This document shows, piece after piece, positions 7,783-17,629 of a stretch of DNA of 33,386 nt. Numbering within the stretch: the first letter of the stretch is position 1; the number at the start of each line of letters is the position of its first letter. Source of the stretch: Gammaproteobacteria bacterium (GTDB lineage Bacteria > Pseudomonadota > Gammaproteobacteria > GCA-001735895); NCBI GenBank assembly GCA_003645435.1, contig QNFD01000001.1:1-33386 (forward strand). The letters run 5' to 3'. Position numbers and translations under genes: made by a program. The notes under the pieces were generated by a model. It had not been told where the DNA came from. It saw only the letters and a list, made by a program, of their open reading frames with translations, and searched no databases.

Positions 7783-8488
7783 TTCGTAAATTCAACACCA
7801 AAAATAATATCAGCGATATCGCGCCAAATGCGAACCATTGCCAGGCATAGGCCCGGCTTTTTTCAGGCTTGAGCCAGACTGGATTCCACTCGCGCACGTA
7901 ATGTCCCGGCTGCTCCGGACCCAACCATAAAATCAGCGGCAGCAGGCGTCCATCAAATTTCTCCTGCATAGATTCGATATCGATAAATGGAACTAGCTGG
8001 GGCCAACTGTCCTGTAACGAGACCTGCCCCATACGAAACGGGTCCTCACCCGGTATACTGGCTATTCCCCTGACGATACCCGGCATAGCAGGTAACTCTA
8101 TAGCCGGTAATCTCTCCCGGGAATTTCCCACCGTGATCCAGCCACGGTTAACCAGTACGATATCCTCACTGTCCGATAGCTCAAAAGGCGATAACACATG
8201 GTATCCGGCACGACCATGATACAACTGATTATCCACCAGAATGGTTCGACGCTGGTCATAATTTCCGTGCAATTCCAGTTTCCGGAACTCGATATCCGCT
8301 AGCGCCCGGCGAATATTCACTCGCACATAGTCGCCCCCAAGCCGGGTTTCAAATTTCTGCTCTATCGAATCCTTGTAAGCCGCCCGCTCCAGTTGCCAGA
8401 GTCCGAGGCTGAAAAAAAGTGTGCAACCGGCAATCGTAATCAACGTCACCAGCCAGCCTGGCCTGAACTCACGCCTGAAAATAATCAT
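7763..8488 (-). CDS. SURF1 family cytochrome oxidase assembly protein
   Basis: SURF1 (Shy1) proteins help insert heme A into subunit I. The 241-residue protein has the usual layout: an N-terminal helix (about 12-30, WLVTLITIAGCTLFFSLGLWQLERA), a periplasmic domain and a C-terminal helix (about 215-234). Family motifs seen include GLWQLERAAYK, the HGNYDQRRTILVDNQ segment, the VLVNRGWI strand and the terminal YAWQWFAFG motif. It diverges from the DUF2909 gene, with 83 bases between starts, and leads a minus-strand pair with the SCO-like protein. Confidence 0.92.
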   Translation of the reverse strand: MIIFRREFRPGWLVTLITIAGCTLFFSLGLWQLERAAYKDSIEQKFETRLGGDYVRVNIRRALADIEFRKLELHGNYDQRRTILVDNQLYHGRAGYHVLSPFELSDSEDIVLVNRGWITVGNSRERLPAIELPAMPGIVRGIASIPGEDPFRMGQVSLQDSWPQLVPFIDIESMQEKFDGRLLPLILWLGPEQPGHYVREWNPVWLKPEKSRAYAWQWFAFGAISLILFLVLNLRNENEKK

Positions 8489-8571
8489 ATCGCGATCTTC
8501 TTATCTATCGAGTAAAATGGTTTCAGGCTACTCCCGACAAGCTGATTCATAATTGGATATTAACTTTACCG

Positions 8572-8790
8572 ATGATTATTAAAATCATAATTTTACTGTT
8601 ACTCGCACTAATACTTATCAGCCTGGGTGCCGGAATGTTCAGTCTGATCAAAGATCGCGGGGAAACGAATCGTACCGTAAAATTCCTGACCATTCGAATA
8701 GTATTGTCGATCGCATTGTTCGTACTGCTGGTGGTATCCTTTCTAATGGGCTGGATACAACCCCACGGATTGGTACCCCCGGCCTCATAG
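8572..8790 (+). CDS. DUF2909 family twin-transmembrane protein
   Basis: A 72-residue protein with two hydrophobic helices (about 2-26 and 41-62) joined by a polar loop carrying KDRGETNRTVKFLTIRI. The pattern matches DUF2909, the small twin-transmembrane proteins found next to SURF1 in gammaproteobacterial oxidase clusters. Their function is unknown to me. The gene is divergent from SURF1 and convergent with bioC, 16 bases from the bioC stop. No strong ribosome binding site is seen before the ATG. Confidence 0.75.
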   Translation: MIIKIIILLLLALILISLGAGMFSLIKDRGETNRTVKFLTIRIVLSIALFVLLVVSFLMGWIQPHGLVPPAS

Positions 8791-8806
8791 CACCCCCGGG
8801 TACTCG

Positions 8807-9616
8807 TCATGGTAGCCAGGCATGGCCATATACTACTTCGTAGCTGGCAATGAATTTATCGCCTTTATAGCCCAATTGTCGATAAGATTGCTCCAGTCGT
8901 CTCAGTTTTGCAGGCGTCATTAAGCCCTTGCTTCGATTTTTCTCGGCGTTACCGGCGCCGGTATTTTTCAGGTCTTCGAAAATCTGGCGAAACTCAGGGT
9001 ATTCAAGGCGGATGGTTTCCGCATCGACCACCGGTTGCGAAAATCCGGCGACCATCATAGCGTCGCCTATATCGTGCATATCGATAAATTGATGCACATG
9101 TGGATTTCGATCGATCTCAAGCCAGCTCTCACGCAGCTCTTTCAAAGTATCCGGCCCAAATGTAGTGAACATTAGCAGGCTGCCACTTCGACCGATGCGG
9201 GTAAACTCGCGGAAGGTTCCGCTGAGATCATCTACCCACTGCAATGCAAGATTCGAGAACAGCAAATCAAAACTGTCATCGGCAAAAGGCATGCTTTCCA
9301 TATCTGCATTTACAATTCGTTTCTTTCGTAACAATCCATACCGCGACCGTGCTTGCCGAAGCATCGAATACGCCAGGTCCAGGCTAACAATTTTGCTTTT
9401 CGGGTAAGTCTTTTGCAGGCTGTTTAGAGCTTTTCCAGTACCGCAGCCGATATCGATCACAGTGGCAGGCTGAAGGCGAATATACTGCAACCGATCTAAC
9501 AACCTGTTCAGCACTTCTTCTTCCAATATAGCCGCATGATCGTAGCTTTTAGCTGCACGTTCAAAAGATTTTTTTATTGATGACTTATCAAGCCTGGGTG
9601 GGTTAAGCAAATCCAA
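8807..9616 (-). CDS. bioC: Malonyl-ACP O-methyltransferase BioC
   Basis: BioC methylates the free carboxyl of malonyl-ACP so that the fatty acid machinery can build the pimeloyl chain of biotin. The 269-residue protein shows the BioC N-terminal pattern IKKSFERAAKSYDHAAILEEEV, then the class I SAM-binding motif VIDIGCGTGKAL (about 53-64). DADME-like acidic positions follow, and then LLFSNLALQWVDDL, which is typical of BioC (NLALQW). The partner genes bioB, bioF, bioH and bioD are not in the window, so bioC stands alone here. The upstream region, shared with plsY, holds several palindromes. Confidence 0.88.
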   Translation of the reverse strand: MDLLNPPRLDKSSIKKSFERAAKSYDHAAILEEEVLNRLLDRLQYIRLQPATVIDIGCGTGKALNSLQKTYPKSKIVSLDLAYSMLRQARSRYGLLRKKRIVNADMESMPFADDSFDLLFSNLALQWVDDLSGTFREFTRIGRSGSLLMFTTFGPDTLKELRESWLEIDRNPHVHQFIDMHDIGDAMMVAGFSQPVVDAETIRLEYPEFRQIFEDLKNTGAGNAEKNRSKGLMTPAKLRRLEQSYRQLGYKGDKFIASYEVVYGHAWLP

Positions 9617-9857
9617 GAATAAAACCTGAGGTGTTTAAATATTGATTAATAGCGATACCAGTGGACCAGCCAACAGGTTGGTCCAGATACGATAAAAACG
9701 CCACTTGCGCCGCGACGGTGATAGATTCTACCTGAATCTAGGTCCTAAGCTTAGGGATTTCTTGGGCTAGCCCCGGTTGGCGCCAGTTAACATGCCTGCG
9801 AAGTAGATTGTATTCTGATAGAGTGCAGACAAACTATCTGAAAACTAATTGCTAGAT
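9617..9857. other. Divergent bioC / plsY intergenic region with palindromes
   Basis: This 241-bp region holds no gene. It contains a hairpin TGGACCA/TGGTCCA at 9662-9685 with a 10-base loop, a perfect 12-bp palindrome CCTAAGCTTAGG at 9744-9755 and a perfect 10-bp palindrome GGGCTAGCCC at 9764-9773. The centres of the last two are 19 bases apart. Either could be an operator for one or both genes. None matches the BirA or BioR operators of biotin genes as I know them. Confidence 0.5.
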
Positions 9858-10448
9858 ATGGTGAATACCCCCCTCATAACTGTAATCGGATTAATTCTGT
9901 TTGCCTACCTGCTGGGCTCGATTTCTTCAGCCATTTTATTAAGCAAGCTGATGGGGTTTACCGATCCCAGGAGCGAAGGCTCTAAAAATCCCGGCGCCAC
10001 TAACGTACTCCGAATTGCCGGTAAAAAAGCGGCTTTTTTCACCCTCGTCGGCGACTGCCTGAAAGGGTTGATTCCAGTGTTAATTGCTCACTGGCTTAGC
10101 GGTGATGCTATCGTCATCGCACTGACTGGATTCAGCGCCTTCCTGGGACATTGCTATCCGCTGTTCTTCGGCTTCAAAGGCGGCAAGGGCGTGGCGACAG
10201 CCATCGCCGTCTGCGTGGGCTACGACTGGTTGATCGGTGTTTTTATTATCGTAATCTGGCTTTTATTTGCGAAGGTTTTCAAGATTTCATCGCTGGCTGC
10301 GATTGTAGCCTTTGCGACGTTGCCAGTGCTGGTCTATTGGCAGAATGGGTCCTGGCCGACGACCGCTGTATTTGGGTTGATGTCGCTTATTTTGATCTGG
10401 CGTCACAAGGCTAATATTCAGAGGTTAATGCAGGGCACTGAGGCTTAG
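9858..10448 (+). CDS. plsY: Glycerol-3-phosphate acyltransferase PlsY
   Basis: PlsY transfers an acyl group from acyl-phosphate to glycerol-3-phosphate, the first step of phospholipid synthesis, at the inner membrane. The 196-residue protein has five hydrophobic segments and the family motifs [31 protein letters not shown] and [18 protein letters not shown]. The ATG at 9858 is chosen because it gives the usual short N-terminus. A TTG three codons upstream (9849) is in frame, and neither has a clear ribosome binding site. Its stop overlaps the convergent tsaD stop by four bases. The plsY/tsaD/rpsU order is the one seen in Pseudomonas. Confidence 0.93.
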   Translation: MVNTPLITVIGLILFAYLLGSISSAILLSKLMGFTDPRSEGSKNPGATNVLRIAGKKAAFFTLVGDCLKGLIPVLIAHWLSGDAIVIALTGFSAFLGHCYPLFFGFKGGKGVATAIAVCVGYDWLIGVFIIVIWLLFAKVFKISSLAAIVAFATLPVLVYWQNGSWPTTAVFGLMSLILIWRHKANIQRLMQGTEA

Positions 10449-11464
10449 ATCGAAACCTCACCCAAATCCTCCAACGACCACCGCGATAAAACGTCAAAAA
10501 CATCTTCATCGTGTTCTCCGGCAAGCAAACGCAAGGCACCGGCGTAGGCAATCATCGCACCATTGTCGGTGCAGTACTCCGGTACCGGATAATAAACCCG
10601 CGCATCGCGCCCAGCGGCAAGCTTGTCAAGTGTCTCCCGCAAACAGCGATTTGCACCCACGCCCCCGGCGACCACCAGCCGCGAATAGCCTGTCGCGCTT
10701 AATGCCCGATCACATTTGATACTGAGGGTACTAACAACCGCCTGCTGAAAAGCAAATGCAATTTCGCCGCGCAGTTGTTGATCGAGCGGCTGGTGTTTTT
10801 CGACGGTATTTAATGCATAGGTCTTCAGTCCACTAAAACTGAAATCAAGCCCGGGCCGGTTAATCATCGGTCTGGGGAAGGTGAATCGTGACTCGCTAGT
10901 CTGATCGGCCAATTGCGCCAGTTCCGGACCGCCGGGATAAGGCAGACCGAGTAGTTTGGCGGTCTTGTCAAAGGCCTCGCCCACCGCATCATCGAGAGAC
11001 TCGCCGAGGATACGATAGCTGCCAACCGCTCTTGCATCAACCAGCATGGTATGACCACCCGAGACCAGTAAGGCGACGAACGGAAATTCAGGCTTGTCCG
11101 AACCGAGCATTGGCGCCAGCAGGTGGCCTTCCATGTGATGTACTCCGAGCACTGGTTTTTCCAGCGACCAGGCCAGTCCTCGTGCCAGACTGGCGCCAAC
11201 CATTAACGCACCCATTAACCCCGGCCCACGTGTATAGGCTATACCGTCGATGTCGTCGAAGGCTCCAAACTCATCTATCACTTCGCGGATTAAGGGTGCG
11301 GCCTTGACCACATGATCTCGTGAGGCCAGTTCGGGAACGACCCCGCCATATTCACGATGCTGTTCAATTTGAGAATAAAGTCGCTGCCACAACTGACCCG
11401 TATCGGTATCTATCAGGGCGATACCAGTTTCATCACAGGAACTTTCTATCCCTAAAACCTTCAT
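10445..11464 (-). CDS. tsaD: tRNA N6-threonylcarbamoyladenosine synthase catalytic subunit
   Basis: TsaD (Gcp/YgjD, Kae1 family) transfers the threonylcarbamoyl group to A37 of tRNAs that read ANN codons, working with TsaB and TsaE. The N-terminus [14 protein letters not shown] is the family start. The metal-binding HxxxH is His110-Met-Glu-Gly-His114, and the nucleotide-binding segments [19 protein letters not shown] and [13 protein letters not shown] are present. The reading frame could begin 13 codons earlier, but the ATG at 11464 is preferred: it follows GGGG by a short gap and gives a normal 339-residue protein. It diverges from rpsU. Confidence 0.96.
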   Translation of the reverse strand: MKVLGIESSCDETGIALIDTDTGQLWQRLYSQIEQHREYGGVVPELASRDHVVKAAPLIREVIDEFGAFDDIDGIAYTRGPGLMGALMVGASLARGLAWSLEKPVLGVHHMEGHLLAPMLGSDKPEFPFVALLVSGGHTMLVDARAVGSYRILGESLDDAVGEAFDKTAKLLGLPYPGGPELAQLADQTSESRFTFPRPMINRPGLDFSFSGLKTYALNTVEKHQPLDQQLRGEIAFAFQQAVVSTLSIKCDRALSATGYSRLVVAGGVGANRCLRETLDKLAAGRDARVYYPVPEYCTDNGAMIAYAGALRLLAGEHDEDVFDVLSRWSLEDLGEVSI

Positions 11465-11476
11465 TTGTACCCCGGT

Positions 11477-11505
11477 AATTGCCAAATTAATTGTGATTGG
11501 CAATT
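11477..11505. promoter_or_regulatory. Inverted repeat overlapping the rpsU promoter
   Basis: AATTGCCAA (11477-11485) and TTGGCAATT (11497-11505) form a perfect 9-bp inverted repeat separated by 11 bases. The right arm overlaps the first two bases of the rpsU -35 box. The site sits in the 135-bp gap between the divergent tsaD and rpsU starts, a natural position for an operator. The cognate regulator is not known. Confidence 0.45.
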
Positions 11506-11531
11506 GATATTTTATATTGCCTCCTTATAAT
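11504..11531 (+). promoter_or_regulatory. Sigma-70-type promoter for rpsU
   Basis: TTGATA (11504-11509) and TATAAT (11526-11531) are separated by 16 bases in an AT-rich setting. Transcription would start near 11538 and leave a leader of about 60 bases before the rpsU ATG. It probably also drives yqeY, and gltD-hemE by read-through. Confidence 0.65.
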
Positions 11532-11599
11532 TGTCCGGCTCTAAAAGCAGCGCGGCAGATACCTGCGCCCGAAATCCACCAAACTGGACTAGTTTTAAT

Positions 11600-11815
11600 A
11601 TGCCATCAGTTAAAGTAAAGGACAACGAACCATTTGATTTCGCACTACGTCGATTCAAAAGGTCCTGTGAAAAAGCCGGCGTTCTCACCGAGACCCGTCG
11701 TCGCCAGCATTATGAAAAACCAACATCGGTACGCAAACGCAAATCAGCCGCAGCGGTCAAACGCAATTTCAAACGTATTTCCAAAGATTTCGGCACCCGC
11801 AGACGCCTGTACTAA
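11600..11815 (+). CDS. rpsU: 30S ribosomal protein S21
   Basis: S21 is a small basic protein of the 30S subunit platform involved in translation initiation. The 71-residue sequence starts [20 protein letters not shown] and ends in a strongly basic tail ([27 protein letters not shown]), matching the usual length of 71 residues. The open frame extends upstream, but the ATG at 11600 is the family start. No good Shine-Dalgarno sequence precedes it. It is followed after 21 bases by yqeY. In many gammaproteobacteria dnaG and rpoD follow, whereas here gltD does. Confidence 0.97.
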   Translation: MPSVKVKDNEPFDFALRRFKRSCEKAGVLTETRRRQHYEKPTSVRKRKSAAAVKRNFKRISKDFGTRRRLY

Positions 11816-11836
11816 AGGCCAGAGCAGTGATACCCA

Positions 11837-12295
11837 GTGTCTGACGCCACCCTCAAAATCAGGCTGCAATCTGATATGAAATCGTCGATGAAAAGCGGCG
11901 AGAAAGCCAGGCTGCTGGTAATTCGCACGATGTTAGCCGCCATTAAACAAATTGAGGTGGACGAAAGAATCGATCTGGACAATGATCGAATCATCGCGGT
12001 TCTCGACAAAATGACGAAGCAACGCCGTGAATCCATCGAACAATTTTCCAAGGCATCACGTGACGATCTGATCGCTATCGAAGAGTCAGAATTACTAATA
12101 ATCAAGGAATACCTTCCCGAGGCCCTGTCAGAGACTGAAATCAATACCCTGGTTGAGCAATCAATCAACAGCACCGGCGCTTCTTCGATCAAAGATATGG
12201 GTAAGGTAATGGGCATGCTTAAACCTCAAATGCAGGGCAGAGCAGACATGAGCAAAGTAAGTCAACTGATCAAATCCAGACTCAGCTCAACCTGA
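11837..12295 (+). CDS. yqeY: GatB/YqeY domain protein
   Basis: A 152-residue protein of the YqeY family, homologous to the tRNA-binding tail domain of the amidotransferase subunit GatB. Visible features are the helical N-terminal part (LKIRLQSDMKSSMKSGEKARLLVIRTMLAAIKQIE), the middle RRESIEQFSKASRDDLIAIEESELLIIKEYLP and the C-terminal KDMGKVMGMLKPQMQGRADMSKVSQLIKSRL. The precise role is unsettled, and tRNA binding is inferred from homology. The start is GTG. The gene lies 21 bases after rpsU and 12 bases before gltD, so the three are likely cotranscribed. In relatives the next gene is dnaG. Confidence 0.93.
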   Translation: MSDATLKIRLQSDMKSSMKSGEKARLLVIRTMLAAIKQIEVDERIDLDNDRIIAVLDKMTKQRRESIEQFSKASRDDLIAIEESELLIIKEYLPEALSETEINTLVEQSINSTGASSIKDMGKVMGMLKPQMQGRADMSKVSQLIKSRLSST

Positions 12296-13717
<1,422 letters not shown>

Positions 13718-13791
13718 AATTACAGGCAGTGGCAGAGTCGGCATGCGTCCTTTAGTAGTCATAACCACTGTTGCGCAGGAGTGATAGTAAA

Positions 13792-14871
13792 TTGAGTTTT
13801 CCCGTATTAAAAAATGATCGTTTAATCAAGGCCCTGCTGCGCCAGCCGACCGATACCACACCGGTTTGGATCATGCGCCAGGCGGGGCGCTACTTACCCG
13901 AGTATCGCGAGACGCGAAAAGGCGCGGGCGGGTTTCTTGATCTGTGTAAAAACAAGGAGCTTGCCTGTGAAGTCACGCTTCAGCCATTGCGTCGCTTCAA
14001 TCTTGACGCGGCCATCCTGTTTTCAGATATTTTGACCATTCCAGACGCGATGGGGCTGGGTCTGTATTTTAGCGAAGGCGAGGGTCCAAAGTTTGAACGG
14101 CCGGTACGTAGCGAAGCCGATGTAAACAAGTTGTTCGTACCCGACCCGGCTGATAAGTTAGCTTATGTGACCGATGCTATCAGCCTGATTAGAACCGAGC
14201 TCGACGGTGCCGTACCGCTTATCGGCTTTAGCGGCAGTCCCTGGACACTTTCTACCTATATGGTCGAGGGTAGTAGCTCGAAGGACTATCGCCACGTCAA
14301 GGGAATGATGTATGAAAATCCGGCAGCCATGCACCGTTTACTGGATACACTCGCTCAATCTGTTACCGCGTATCTGAATGCCCAAATTGAAGCGGGTGCC
14401 CAGGTGGTAATGATTTTTGATACCTGGGGAGGCGTGTTAACCCCGCAAACTTATCGTAGTTTTTCACTCGACTACATGCAGCTAATCGTGTCGAGGTTAA
14501 ATCGGCGGCATGACGGTCAAACCATACCGGTAATCCTGTTTACCAAGGGTGGCGGGCAATGGATAGAAGCCACCGCGGATAGCGGTTGCGATGCCATCGG
14601 GCTGGACTGGACTATTGATATTGATGATGCAAGGCGACGAGTCGGAGAAAAAGTGGCATTGCAGGGTAATCTCGACCCATGCATTTTATATGCTTCGCCC
14701 GATGTCATTCGAGAGGCAGTGCGGGATGTGATAACAAAATATGGCGTCGGCCCCGGCCATGTTTTCAACCTCGGCCATGGCATTCATCCAACCATAGACC
14801 CGGACCGACTCGCCGTGTTGATTGACGCCGTGCATGAATTTGGTACCGAAATACGCCTGCCAGCCGCCTGA
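13792..14871 (+). CDS. hemE: Uroporphyrinogen decarboxylase
   Basis: HemE removes the four acetate carboxyls of uroporphyrinogen III to give coproporphyrinogen III in heme synthesis. Signature segments are [19 protein letters not shown] near the N-terminus, the catalytic-site [14 protein letters not shown] and [16 protein letters not shown], then FDTWGG and [14 protein letters not shown]. The start is placed at TTG 13792 because AGGAG (13777-13781) precedes it by 10 bases and [14 protein letters not shown] then falls at the usual distance, giving 359 residues. An in-frame TTG at 13771 would add seven codons. The gene follows gltD, as in Pseudomonas, and converges with mrcA across a 35-base gap without a clear terminator. 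Confidence 0.95.
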   Translation: MSFPVLKNDRLIKALLRQPTDTTPVWIMRQAGRYLPEYRETRKGAGGFLDLCKNKELACEVTLQPLRRFNLDAAILFSDILTIPDAMGLGLYFSEGEGPKFERPVRSEADVNKLFVPDPADKLAYVTDAISLIRTELDGAVPLIGFSGSPWTLSTYMVEGSSSKDYRHVKGMMYENPAAMHRLLDTLAQSVTAYLNAQIEAGAQVVMIFDTWGGVLTPQTYRSFSLDYMQLIVSRLNRRHDGQTIPVILFTKGGGQWIEATADSGCDAIGLDWTIDIDDARRRVGEKVALQGNLDPCILYASPDVIREAVRDVITKYGVGPGHVFNLGHGIHPTIDPDRLAVLIDAVHEFGTEIRLPAA

Positions 14872-14906
14872 CCTGGTGAATCCGTAACCGCACTCGATAC
14901 CCGAGG

Positions 14907-17435
14907 CTAGAAAATATCCTCTACTATCTCTTCCTGGTTTTCAGGCTGATCTTGAACAGACTCATACACCGGACTGTCGCTCGTTCCGGCTACATACTTT
15001 TCTTGCGGCGCATGTTCGACTCGAAACACTTCGAAGCGGCTGTTAACCGTGTCCTCTCCCACGCGCTTGCCGGTTATCGAATCGATTCGGATCGTAACCA
15101 GTCCATCCGGCTGCTCTTCGAGGTTTTCGGGTCGACCCTCAAGCGCGACTTTCATATAACGAAGCCACATGGGTAAAGCCGCACGCCCGCCAAACTCCCT
15201 GTTTCCGAGCGTTTGATAATTATCAAATCCAACCCAGGCCGTGGTCACAACCTGGTCGTTATAACCACTAAACCAGGCATCGATTTGATCATTGGTAGTC
15301 CCGGTTTTACCGGCGATATCGTGGCGGCCCAGGGCCTTCGCCCGTACAGCCGTACCACGAGTGACAACCTCGCGCATCATAGAACGCATGATATAGGCGT
15401 TTTGCGCCGAGATAACCCGCGGTGCATATAAAATGGAGCTATCTTCCTCGACTATCACCAGGGCTTCCTCGTCGCTCGCTTTTGCCTCGACCTCGGCCTG
15501 CAGTTCCAGGTTTTCGAGAGATTCGAGCTCACAATCCTGACAAACACTCAGTGGCTCGTGTTGAAATATGACTTCACCCCTGCCTGATTCGACCCGACTA
15601 ATAATATATGGCGTCACCAGGTACCCGCCATTCGAAAATACCGCGTAAGCACGCACGATTTCCAGTGGTGAAAATGCACCGCTACCCAGCGCCAACGATA
15701 AATCGTAAGGCATGTTTTCGCGCTTGAAGCCAAACCGCTCGGCGTAGCGTGTTGCATGGCGCAAACCAATCGACTGCAATATCCGGATCGATACCAGGTT
15801 GCGTGATTTTACCAGTCCTTCGCGCAAGCGCGTCGGTCCGTAAAATTTACCCGAATAATTTTCCGGTCGCCAGGTCGCTTCCAGTGAATCATCATCAAAT
15901 ACAACGGGCGCATCATTGATAATACTGGCCGCGGTGAAATCCTTCTCCAGAGCCGCCGAATATATAAACGGCTTGAAATTTGAGCCGGGTTGACGCCGCG
16001 CCTGGGTGACCCGGTTAAACTTGCTTTTAAAATAATCGAAACCGCCGACTAATGCCTGAATTGCACCATCGGATGAATCCAGCGACACCAGCCCCCCTTC
16101 CAACCGTGGGATGTCGGCCAGCAACCATTGCCCGTCACGCTGCTCCAGCCAGATTACATCGCCTATCGACAGCACATCCGCGACCGTCTTCGGCGCCTCA
16201 CCCTGCCTGTCTACCTCCAGGTAAGGTCTGGCCCACTCGACGCCGCCCCTGAAACCTAACTCAATTTTTTCATAGTTCGAAATTAATACCGTTGCCGAAC
16301 TCTCGGACCCGGCTTCGGTACTCTCAGCTACAATTTCAGCGGCTCCATTTTCGTCCTGCGGATGTAGATTAATCGCAACAACCACACCTTTGCGTAATTC
16401 ACCAATTCGCGCATCAACAACCATATCTTCATCAAACGGGTCTTCAATCACTTCTTCCATATTAATAGTTTCAATCGGGCCCCTGTAACCATGCCGGCGG
16501 TCGTAATCCAGGAGCGTACGACGCAGGGCCTGGTTGGCTACATTCTGAAGATTGCCATCGATGCTGGTATACACGTTCATGCCGGCCTTATACACCTCGT
16601 CACCGTACTGCTCGAACAGCTCGGCACGAACCATTTCAGCGACATAATTAGCGTCGGCTATGGTATCGGCGACATGTAACTCTGCGGTGACAGGCTCGGT
16701 CAAAGCCACCTGGTACTCATCATCAGTAATATAATTCAATATCCTCATGCGATTGAGAATGTGATCACGTCGGGATAAAGCGCGTTCAGGATTGCGTATG
16801 GGATTGTATTTGGATGGCGCCTTGGGCAGACCGGCTATCATAGCGGCCTGGGCAAGGCTAAGGTCGCGTAGGGACTTATTGTAATATACCTGCGAGGCCG
16901 CAACGATGCCGTACGCCCGGTGACCCAGGAAAATTTTATTGAGATACAGCTCAAGGATTATCTCCTTACTCAACTCGGATTCAATTTTCAACGCCAGCAG
17001 GATCTCATTTAGCTTACGCGTATAGGTTTTCTCCGAGCTGAGGAAAAAGTTTCGCGCCACCTGCATCGTGATGGTACTGCCTCCCCTGGTTTTCTTGCCT
17101 GTGGCCACGAGTTCATAGGCGGCCGCGGCCAGGGCGAGGGGGTCGACACCCATATGATTCCAGTACTGATCGTCTTCCGCGGCAATGAAAGCGGCTATGA
17201 CATGATCAGGAATCTTCTCAAATTTTACCGGAATTCGTCGGTGTTCACCGAATTCGGCAAGCAAAATCTCATTCTTGTCATATATTCTTAAGGGTACCTG
17301 GAGTTGAGCGTCCTCGAGATGATCAATAGAGGGCAGTTCAGGCACTAAAAAAGCATAGATGTAGAACGCACCTGCGAAAAGCACCATAAAACCTGTTGCA
17401 AACAGCCAGGAAAGTATTTTTACTAGCTTTATCAT
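14907..17435 (-). CDS. mrcA: Penicillin-binding protein 1A (class A bifunctional PBP)
   Basis: PBP1A polymerises glycan strands and cross-links peptides in the peptidoglycan. The 842-residue protein has an N-terminal membrane anchor (about 8-31). The GT51 glycosyltransferase domain shows catalytic Glu87 in AAEDDQYWNHMGVD, GGSTITMQVARN at 118-129 and KEIILELYLNKIFLG. A transpeptidase domain follows with SNFK (Ser485 nucleophile, Lys488), SRN at 544-546 and KTGT at 710-713. Between the last two motifs lies an acidic insertion (about 628-668) with a CxxC pair at Cys632 and Cys635. The C-terminal tail is acidic. The gene is divergent from pilM, as in most gammaproteobacteria. Confidence 0.96.
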   Translation of the reverse strand: MIKLVKILSWLFATGFMVLFAGAFYIYAFLVPELPSIDHLEDAQLQVPLRIYDKNEILLAEFGEHRRIPVKFEKIPDHVIAAFIAAEDDQYWNHMGVDPLALAAAAYELVATGKKTRGGSTITMQVARNFFLSSEKTYTRKLNEILLALKIESELSKEIILELYLNKIFLGHRAYGIVAASQVYYNKSLRDLSLAQAAMIAGLPKAPSKYNPIRNPERALSRRDHILNRMRILNYITDDEYQVALTEPVTAELHVADTIADANYVAEMVRAELFEQYGDEVYKAGMNVYTSIDGNLQNVANQALRRTLLDYDRRHGYRGPIETINMEEVIEDPFDEDMVVDARIGELRKGVVVAINLHPQDENGAAEIVAESTEAGSESSATVLISNYEKIELGFRGGVEWARPYLEVDRQGEAPKTVADVLSIGDVIWLEQRDGQWLLADIPRLEGGLVSLDSSDGAIQALVGGFDYFKSKFNRVTQARRQPGSNFKPFIYSAALEKDFTAASIINDAPVVFDDDSLEATWRPENYSGKFYGPTRLREGLVKSRNLVSIRILQSIGLRHATRYAERFGFKRENMPYDLSLALGSGAFSPLEIVRAYAVFSNGGYLVTPYIISRVESGRGEVIFQHEPLSVCQDCELESLENLELQAEVEAKASDEEALVIVEEDSSILYAPRVISAQNAYIMRSMMREVVTRGTAVRAKALGRHDIAGKTGTTNDQIDAWFSGYNDQVVTTAWVGFDNYQTLGNREFGGRAALPMWLRYMKVALEGRPENLEEQPDGLVTIRIDSITGKRVGEDTVNSRFEVFRVEHAPQEKYVAGTSDSPVYESVQDQPENQEEIVEDIF

Positions 17436-17629
17436 CAGCTTAGGCTATATATATGATCAAACATATGAAATGTATCGACAATAACAAATTCTTTTACTAG
17501 ACTTTGGAATCGGGTGATTAGAATAATACCGCATTTTATATACTTACAGTTAGATCTTAATGTGATTTGTAAAATAAGGTCTTCGAACTTAGGCGCATAC
17601 AACATAGGCACATAACTGAGGACACCTGT

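Noticed and set aside
9744..9755. The CCTAAGCTTAGG palindrome as a BirA or BioR operator for bioC
   Set aside because: It lacks the TTGTAAACC-type arms of BirA sites and the TTATAGATAA-type core of BioR sites, so only an unnamed palindrome can be claimed.
17436..17629. Promoters for mrcA and pilM in their divergent gap
   Set aside because: TAAAAT (pilM side) and TATGTT (mrcA side) are present, but no -35 box at suitable spacing is convincing, so none was annotated.
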